Shown here in pieces: positions 17,388 through 24,387 of a stretch of 24,387 bases of DNA; position 1 is the stretch's first letter; every line of letters starts with the position of its first letter. Made by a program: the position numbers and the translations under genes. The notes below the pieces were generated by a model that was not told where the DNA came from, searched no databases, and was given only the letters and a program-made list of their open reading frames with translations. The stretch is from positions 1 to 24,387 of the forward strand of contig SSNU01003030.1 in NCBI GenBank assembly GCA_012064415.1. The letters are read 5' to 3'. This stretch comes from Gyrodactylus bullatarudis. Lineage: Eukaryota > Platyhelminthes > Monogenea > Gyrodactylidea > Gyrodactylidae.

Positions 17388-18481
17388 CTGAAAATTTTTC
17401 GAATTTATCGATATTCAATTTTATATACGCATTTGAAAACATGAAATATTTTTAATATTTGGGCTAATATAATTTGTATTTGTTAAAGTTTACAAATCTC
17501 TTGTGTCTGGTGAATAGCTACCGAGTTTCGAGATTCTTTTGCAAACTAACATACGTTTTTAGAAAGATTTTAATAAATAAAGCCAGTGTTTATTAAACAC
17601 TGTTTAACCTATTTTATTTGGGTCATCTTGAGCCTCTTTGTTTTAATTAATGACTCAAGAATTTTAAAAGCCATTATCGAAGTTATCGAAAAAAGTTTAG
17701 GTAATTTTAATCCGAAAATAGGCTATCTTGATAGCTTTAGCACATAAAGTTCAGGCAATTATATAATTGAATTCTCAGGATAAAGCTGAGATTTTTGCGT
17801 ATTCCATTTAGATAGTTTAATAGATTTCCTATCGAATGGGTGGTAATCGAAGTATCTTCTTAGACTTAGATGAGCAATAATGAGTTGCTAAAATGATATG
17901 GGATAGAAATAACCCAGTGGAATTTTAAGGGTTACTCTGACCCCAATGATCTTGATCCAAAACATTGAAATCATACACATTTGCAGTGTTAGAATAAAAG
18001 ATATCTTGAATTAAACGAATAAGTACAAATTATTCTAATTTGGGATACGAGTAATTGACCTTATATGGCTGTGACCCTAAGAAATCAAAGACAAGAAATG
18101 AGACAGCATTTTGACTCTTTACACCACTTGTCTAATCCTTGCATTTACTTTTTCTCACCCTTGTATATAGGTAAATAGTATATTTGTCGATAAGTAAAAT
18201 ATTTTTTTCACGAGAATTTGATACTTTCTCATGGTTTCATCTTTTAGCTTGAGAATTCAAAAATCTACATGACTTTTCTACTTTCATGCGCAGAAATAAA
18301 TTTCGAATAGAAATATATAAATTGACCCCGAAATATGTATCTGATAAACCCATAGTTGTTAATTAAAATTTTCAGTTTCAAATAAAATATCTTCAGTCTT
18401 TACAAATTCAGTTTCACAATCTAAATCTAGTTGATTTTTTAACGTTTAAGCTCAAAATTTATATCTTTTTCGTGGATTTAA
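17388..18481. other. AT-rich sequence without a gene
   Basis: Apart from the piece of TTAA-type element at 17830-17931, I see nothing I can support. No good exon or promoter was found for the frame that follows at 18482. Confidence 0.5.
17830..17931 (-). mobile_element. TTAA-type miniature element, copy 3 (truncated)
   Basis: The reverse complement starts CCCTTAAAATTCCACTGGG and includes CATTTTAGCAACTCATTATT and TTACCACCCAT, matching the left part of copy 1 (11553 onward) in order. The flank is TTAC rather than TTAA, and the other end is missing or unrecognisable. Confidence 0.65.
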
Positions 18482-18688
18482 AGCACATCGATACTGACTG
18501 ATAAATTCGGATCAGCATTAGACGAAGAATTCGAATTTGATCATAAAAGTCGAGAGAAACTCGCCGACTCTAAGAAAAAGTTGAACTTCAAAATTTTGGA
18601 TCATTTTGCTTCGTCAAAAAATTCAAATGAATCGAATTCCCACAGTAATGACGAACATTTTCAGTATTTGATTACTTCAAGTCTCTGA
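18482..18688 (+). pseudogene. duplicated coding-like segment, copy 2
   Basis: A 68-codon frame runs from just after TAA 18479-18481 to TGA 18686-18688. Its C-terminal part (residues 24-68) aligns with copy 1 at 12876-13043 in the same frame, with KKKLNFKILDHF identical. The N-terminal part is acidic (LDEEFEFD) and the tail is S/N/H-rich. There is no ATG. An AG at 18482-18483 could be a splice acceptor, making this a last exon, but no partner exon is visible. Function unknown. Confidence 0.4.
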
Positions 18689-20358
18689 AATCTATAAAAA
18701 TTTTGAATTCAAACGCTGAAAAAGGGGAAATTTTGGGTATTTTCGAAATTCAAAAATAGGGTAATCCTTTTAGACTAATTTTTTTCGGAATATTTTTTCT
18801 ATTTAACAAATTATTGGCTTATTTAATTATGAGATTCAACAAATATTTGTACTCCTTACTATCCAGAGAAAAATATTGAGTTTTTTGTAAAAATACAGTA
18901 AATTCTCATCTTCGTGTCAACTATAGCTTTATTAAATACTGAATATTTTTTTGATTCAATCAGCCTTCTTGATGACAATAAGATGTTTCCATTCTATATA
19001 TTCTTGAACTCAAATAAAATGTTGTTGTTGAAGAAATATTTTCTTCCATTTTTATAATAAATATAAACAAATACATACATTTGACTGTAAAATTACACGG
19101 TTTCTGATTAATGAAAAATATACTCTTGGAATTCCTTGAATTATTTTTACTCTTCAATACATATTATCATAATTACTGCAATAATAGCATGTTAAAATAA
19201 ATACTTTGTAACTTTAGATTAGTATATTTATGCTTAATAAATTATTTTATGATCTTTTAATTCAATTTGAAACTTTGGAGGGAGAAAGAGTCAATAAAAA
19301 GTATATGTAATAATAACAAAGCATACATTCTTTCATTGTCTGATTATTTTTCTCTGTCATCCATAAAGTCTGTACATTGTACAATAGAGGGTAGAGGGGA
19401 TTACTATGCTTGCAGTACACAATGTAGGCCATGTAAATTCAAAAGTCATGTCAAAGTCAACCTATTTTTTGGTTTATGTGTGTAAAAGGGGGAAACGACG
19501 TTACCACCTGACTGAATAATCTTAATTAAGCCTAATGCACACAGGAGAAGACGGAGGAAAAACTTGATGCTGATAAAAATTATTAGGCACTAAATTAAAG
19601 GAGCTAAAAAATTTCCCAACGCTCCTACTCTAGGTTGGCAACCAGAAGCTACACCAAAGTCTGGAAAAAATGATAGATAAGAAAAATGGGTAACTTTTTT
19701 CATTTCCACTGATTTATTCCTCTGTAAAAAGTGATTCTCCCAAAAGTTTTATTTCCATGCAATAACCAAAAGTTTTCTCAGTCTAACCTGAATTCATGTT
19801 CTAAAATTTATGAAAATACAAGTATGTAGGAATAATTTCATGATATTTTTCCCTAATACTCTATTAGATTTTGATAATAAGACAAAGAACATGGAACTCT
19901 TCAGCACAATAAAGCTTCATTTACTTGAAAGAGAGGTTGCTCAATTATGCTAGTAAAGACTGGTCAGCAATAGGCTTCAGGTAGAGATTTGTCTTATGTC
20001 AAATTATGAAATTTTGAATCCCAGAATAGTTTCAGGCTATCAATCGAAATGTATTAATGCTCCAAAATTATTCTTCAATATATAAGTTCAGGAAATTTTA
20101 AATCGTGAAATTTTAGACAGTTACAAATGAGGTGACGAATAACACCTTCTGAATCAGCTGCAAAATGCATCGAAGAATATTCACGGAAAATGATCTGTTA
20201 ATTATGAGTAATTATTCTTAAATCTTAATTTAAAATTCTTAAATAATTATTTAAAAAAGAGATTTTTTCTTCATTATTTGATATTTAAATCCCAAAGTAA
20301 ATTGAGGATTATTTTAATAGTAAATTTCTATTTCAATATCCACCAAATTTATATAAAG
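18689..20358. other. AT-rich sequence without a supported gene
   Basis: The first 75 bp (about 18686-18760) resemble the right half of the 20359-21035 element (GAAATCTATAAAAATTTTGA and neighbours). The part 19250-19680 is less AT-rich than its surroundings and holds a 72-codon frame at 19267-19485, whose peptide I cannot place. No splice or domain evidence supports it. The remainder shows nothing. Confidence 0.45.
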
Positions 20359-21035
20359 CTAATTGATATGAAGTTGGGAATCTATGATTTTTACGAAAGA
20401 CTCGATTTTTTCTTCAAAATTTTGAATTGAAGATTTTTGGAATACTTCTCATGTTGCCCACGATTTGAAGAGAAAAAATTCCAAAAATAATTATTTTCAT
20501 TAAAAATATGGTCATTTTTAAAATTTCGATTTGGTGTCAAAATCGCATTTTTGCGTACTTTGAACTGTAATTTTTTATTGATTTCAAAGAAAGAGAGTTG
20601 ATTTTTAGGATCACAAGAAAACAAATATCGCCGAAAAATTTTAGAAAGATTCACGATTTTTGAGGGATTTCGATTTTTCGAGATTTCATTAATTTTCCAG
20701 TAGTGAAAATAATCAAGAAATTGAAATTCGACTCCCAAACGATAATCAAGTTATGCATGAAAAAAGATTCAGCGTATTCGGCTTTCTTGTCTTATTGTGA
20801 TCCTAAAAATCAACTTTTGATTGCTCTCTTTGAAATCAATAAAAATTTCCAGTTCAAATTTCGAAAAAATGGGATTTTGGCACCAAATCGAAATTAAAAA
20901 AATGACCATATTTTTAATGAAATCAATTTTTTCTTCAACTCATAAAAGTGGGCAATATGAGTAGGATTCGAGAATTTTTGATAAAAAATCGAGATTTTAG
21001 TAAAAATCATAGATTCCCAACTTCATATATATTAG
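20359..21035. mobile_element. miniature inverted-repeat element with long arms (about 0.68 kb)
   Basis: ATATGAAGTTGGGAATCTAT at 20366 and onward is repeated as an exact 29-bp inverse at 21000-21028, and CTAAT/ATTAG extend the pair outward. The arms continue as imperfect inverted repeats for about 300 bp each (for example TATGGTCATTTTTAAAATTT near 20507 and its inverse near 20905). There is no coding capacity; short frames on both strands are products of the two arms. Decayed relatives lie at 8285-8905, 10795-11000 and about 18686-18760. Confidence 0.85.
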
Positions 21036-22094
21036 TTTTATATGAAAATACAGTATAGGAATATGTAATTTGCAAATAGGCTCAAGAAAATTCTGTTTAT
21101 TTTTAAAACAAAAAATATGATAGGTTTCAGTGAGTTTGCGGACAAAATACAGCCAATTCAATAAAATTTAACCTTTCTCTTGGCAATTAAAGTGAAAGCA
21201 AGCAATTTGATAAAAACTAAGATTCCCATCATTTAATTTTTTATTTATCTGACTGCCCGTCAGCATCGTATGTCTCTGGACCAATATGTACTAATTATCA
21301 TGGTTCACGTGCATGTTTTTTGTATCTTCATGTAATCTCTGTGTATACCTAAAATAAACAAGTATCATTCGGGATGAGAATTTAGAAACAAAATAAACAT
21401 TGACTGCTATATTTATAGCAGGGGGCTAAATTGTCAAAAAATAAAATCTCAAAGAATTCATGATAATTTATATAATTTTACAATGATATTTTTGATAAAA
21501 ATATATTGGATATTTAATCCGATTATGAATTAACAAACACATAAGAATCTTTAATGATAACTTCATTTTAAAGAAAATATTAGTATTTTGTGTTTCTACT
21601 TGTAAGTATCAATGGCTAATAATAAATAATAATGGCGTATATAAAGAATTGAATGACAAACTATATAAATGGTTAATTTCATGTCTGGAGATGGTTGCTT
21701 TTCAAAAACTACCTAGCTAATTTTTGTAAGCCTCTAACTCAGAACTTGTAAGTCTCTTCTAATAAAACACTTTAGGGTTCTGAAAAATCAAAAAATGATT
21801 GAGTGAAATCTTTATTCAATAAGACTGATTAAAACGAGATTATTCGAGTGAGGTTCAGGTTGAGGTGGAACAATCAATATGTAATTTTTCTTTCTCTATT
21901 GAATCGTCTTCATATTATAACTGTGAGTAAAAAATTTAAAAAGCTTTTAATAACAGGATTATTATTATTGTTTTACAAAAGTATTTGTTTAGATAATTTC
22001 GTCCAAAAACCTCATCTAAACATTTTCATAAAACCAAGGGACCCTCAGTGTAAGGGTGCTACTACAGCCTACGGTAAGTTTGATGATTATGAAT
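21036..22094. other. AT-rich sequence; one weak exon candidate
   Basis: Mostly featureless. A frame from 21848 encodes a basic N-terminus, a leucine-rich stretch (LLITGLLLLFY) and then a polar part. GTAAGT occurs at 22075 after CTACG, so a signal-peptide-bearing first exon is conceivable. No promoter or following exon was found, so I do not call a gene. Confidence 0.3.
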
Positions 22095-23116
22095 AGGGCC
22101 TCAAAATTGCATATAATGCATTTTTTCCTAACAGTTTTGCATGACTAGAGACCCCCAAAATTGATATCAAAATGACGATTGGACCCCAGATAAATATTTG
22201 CATAATTTTGAAATTACAATTGCATAAAATTGCATATTATATGAAAAATTACGATAAAATCTATAAATTTTTAAACATCTCAGTTGATAATTCAAATTCT
22301 CTATTGATGAAGGATTTTTTTACATTGAATTTGATTAGTTGAGCGCGTTAATAAATTATCTCTAGTAGAATTAGTGTGCTATACATTATAAAATTTTCTC
22401 GACCAATCAGATTCACGCCTACTATCTTATTCCATTCCATTTAATTCCATCAATTAACCTGGTTTAACCCTTAAAATCCCACAGTGACAGTTCTATCACA
22501 TATCATTTTAGCAACTCATTATTATTCTCCTGGAATACGCAAAGATATTGGCTCTATCATTCGTCAAACTCGCGTTATATTAATTTAAAGAGAGTTTATT
22601 TTTTTCAAAAATTTATTTTTTGTTTAAAACGTTTTTTTGAAATTCTACTTCCCGGGGTTATAGATGAAAAGTAAGATAACTTATATCAAGGAATCATACC
22701 TCCAGAATTCAAATATGCAAGCGCCTGAACTCTATCTGCTAAAGGTACAAAGATAACCTGTTTTTGGATCGAAAAATGATTCATTTTTTGATCAATAACT
22801 TCTAAACCAAAATTAATTGCGTTAAAACAACTGTATAATCTTAATCAGCGTATTCACAAACCATAGGATAGACAAAAGATTGAATGCGAGTCAAGAAAAA
22901 ATATTCTCTGGGACTTTAAGGGTTAAACAGCCACATTGACCTCTAACAAAGTCTCAAAGTATAAGCGAATGTATCCTAGTAGATTAATTTTATCGCACAT
23001 TTTGATAAAAATTTATGATTTTCTAAACTAAGTGTATGAATTCAGTAAAAAAATAAAATAATTATAAATGCAAAAAATATTTTGATGAGCCTTATATGCA
23101 TATTTTTTGAGGCCCT
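22095..23116. mobile_element. 1.02-kb element with imperfect terminal inverted repeats, host of a nested element
   Basis: The left end AGGGCCTCAAAATTGCATA (22095 onward) and the right end, whose reverse complement reads AGGGCCTCAAAAAATATGCA (to 23116), form an imperfect pair of about 26 bp. GAAT stands directly outside both ends (22091-22094 and 23117-23120), a possible 4-bp duplication. If the ends are taken one base further out they start TAGGG/CAGGG, which recalls hAT transposons, but no 8-bp duplication fits. There is no transposase. The TTAA-type element at 22464-22926 is inside. Confidence 0.55.
22464..22926. mobile_element. TTAA-flanked miniature element, copy 2 (455 bp)
   Basis: The unit 22468-22922 begins CCCTTAAAATCCCACAGTGA and ends TCTGGGACTTTAAGGG, with TTAA at 22464-22467 and 22923-22926. 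It aligns with copy 1 at both ends but has about 165 bp more in the middle, so copy 1 looks like an internal-deletion derivative. No coding capacity. Confidence 0.75.
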
Positions 23117-23559
23117 GAATGAATAAAAATTGGGGCATCTAAAGGTCTCAAGTTGAAAGACCATTATATTTATTTAAAGATTTCAGATTCCATTAGAGAT
23201 CAATATAAATTTTGATATCAAACGAATTTAATGATTTAAAAAATTGTAGCATTTTGATTTAATCGATACACTTCAAGGCAAAAGTCCAATTATCGCATTT
23301 GATACTAATTTAAAATCCCAGGATTTTTATTTGTTACACGTGTTTTCGTATTGAAGAAAAAAAATTTATTTTCCCACTAAAGTCAACATGAACAAGAAAA
23401 ATTATAAAACACTTGACATGAATTTGATACATGAAAATAGTTCAACAATGTTATCTTCACTCAATTCATTCGATATAAAGCAGTGTTCTCAAAATCGGAA
23501 AATATTCTATACAAGTCTTTTCAACACTTACATTCTTCTTCATATGATTTAGGTTCTTT
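23117..23559. other. AT-rich sequence, nothing recognised
   Basis: No coding, RNA or repeat structure that I can support. Confidence 0.5.
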
Positions 23560-23769
23560 TTACATTAAAATTATTTCTATTGAAACATCTTATTTTTATT
23601 GAAACACGAATATTTACCCCCTAACTAAGTATTGTTTGAACAATCAGAATGCAGCAAGTGATTTCTATACATTTAGATAGGTCAAGATAAATAATACTTA
23701 ATTAGGAGGTAAATATATTCGTGTTTCAATAAAAATAAGATGTTTCAATAGAAATATTTTTACTGTAAA
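23560..23769. mobile_element. short MITE with about 75-bp inverted arms
   Basis: Arm 23560-23633 (TTTACATTAAAA..., GAAACATCTTATTTTTATTG, then TTACCCCCTAACTAAGTATT) is the near-exact inverse of 23690-23769 (AATACTTAATTAGGAGGTAA ... TTTTTACTGTAAA). The spacer is about 56 bp. No coding capacity. Confidence 0.8.
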
Positions 23770-24177
23770 TGGCTTGAATTGATAAGTATTCTAAGCTATT
23801 CGCCTTAGATTTGATGCTTATGTTAAAATACGATTCTCTTGGTTATTTTCATTCTGTTTCTTGAGCTTTTACTATTTCTTTGAAAATTTGCTAGTTTTTA
23901 TATTCGTCAACTTTTAAAAATTTTAGCAGTTTTAACCCTTTCGATACCATAGCTAAACGAATAAAGTTTCAGGCTTAATTCTCTCACAGAATAACCTAAA
24001 ATGTGATGATAAAAAACATTTACTAGGACAAAATTTTATGAAAATTTTTTCTTACACATAATTTCATCAGGGTCTGATTTATATTGAAATTCCCATCTAC
24101 TGGTGAGTAATTTAGACTGAAACTTTGCCAATGAAGGGATTTATTTGAAAGTTAATTGTTTCAAAGACTCTGTTACC
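23770..24177. other. AT-rich sequence, nothing recognised
   Basis: No coding, RNA or repeat structure that I can support. Confidence 0.5.
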
Positions 24178-24347
24178 GTGAATCGTGTGAAAGCAGGGAT
24201 TCGTACGAATCACTGAATTGGGCAGAGATTCGTACGAATCACTGGATCACTAGTGAATCATGTGAAAGGTTCTTACGATTCACTAGTGATTCGTATGAAT
24301 TACTAAATTGAGCAGGGATTCGTACGAATCACTAGTAAATCGTGGAA
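24178..24347. repeat. cluster of palindromes made of GATTC/GAATC words
   Basis: The perfect palindrome GATTCGTACGAATC occurs at 24198-24211, 24227-24240 and 24317-24330, with a variant at 24288-24301. TCACTAGTGA, also palindromic, occurs at 24247-24256 and 24280-24289. GTGAATCGTGTGAAA at 24178 recurs as GTGAATCATGTGAAA at 24253 and in weaker form at 24335, giving a period of about 75-82 bp. The array is two imperfect units long and stops about 40 bp before the window end. Confidence 0.8.
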
Positions 24348-24387
24348 ATTTTAAATTCCTTCTCTAAATAATTTTTATTTTTTTATT

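Noticed and set aside
19267..19485. 72-codon frame with several cysteines
   Set aside because: Short, no recognised domain, no splice or promoter support; probably chance.
20391..20897. Two overlapping frames on opposite strands, both with CDPKNQL...FEINK
   Set aside because: They are the same arm sequence of one inverted-repeat element read from each strand, not genes.
21848..22096. 82-codon frame with a hydrophobic stretch and a GTAAGT donor
   Set aside because: It could be a first exon of a secreted protein, but there is no promoter, no following exon and no recognisable domain.
24178..24347. Regular repeats that might be a CRISPR array
   Set aside because: The repeats are palindromes at uneven spacing with related, not unique, spacers, and the genome is eukaryotic.

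Overview
The window looks like nuclear DNA of an AT-rich invertebrate, probably an arthropod. The reasons are a Ty3/Gypsy (Metaviridae) pol relic, a FLYWCH zinc-finger exon, a mariner transposase scrap, a tRNA-headed SINE-like repeat, several miniature inverted-repeat elements, and one gene with GT-AG introns of about 90 bp and 3.9 kb. Nothing bacterial is visible: no operons and no ribosome binding sites. I cannot name the species.

Layout. Positions 1-292 hold the 3' part of a GC-richer dispersed repeat ending in a tRNA-Gly(TCC)-like sequence. A 5'-truncated, decayed Ty3/Gypsy pol (about 362-3413) follows, ending in a polypurine tract. A 108-bp hairpin repeat (4299-4633) lies downstream. A second copy of the GC-richer repeat (4776-5530) starts with only the first 25 nt of the tRNA. 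Then come a FLYWCH-domain exon (6489-6890), a SINE-like repeat (minus strand, 6940-7135) and a mariner C-terminal relic (minus, 7277-7480).

A three-exon gene on the plus strand (7741-12513, 269 aa, function unknown) follows. Its 3.9-kb intron carries a 296-bp inverted repeat with no mismatch that I could find, a TTAA-flanked miniature element, and decayed pieces of another miniature family. Convergent to it on the minus strand is an intronless 1437-codon gene (13027-17340) that I do not recognise. It has a TATA box close to its ATG and repeated beta-hairpin-like modules. It is bracketed by two same-orientation copies of a short coding-like segment (12876-13043 and 18482-18688).

The rest (17.4-24.4 kb) has no convincing gene. 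It holds miniature elements: a 0.68-kb long-inverted-repeat element at 20359-21035, a 1.0-kb element at 22095-23116 with a TTAA-type element nested inside, and a 0.2-kb element at 23560-23769. At the right edge is a cluster of perfect palindromes built from GATTC/GAATC words.

The genes do not form a pathway. The window reads as a repeat-rich region with two unrelated host-type genes of unknown role. The best candidates for something undescribed are the 1437-aa modular protein and its duplicated flanks, the near-identical 296-bp intronic inverted repeat, and the tRNA-Gly-linked repeat.
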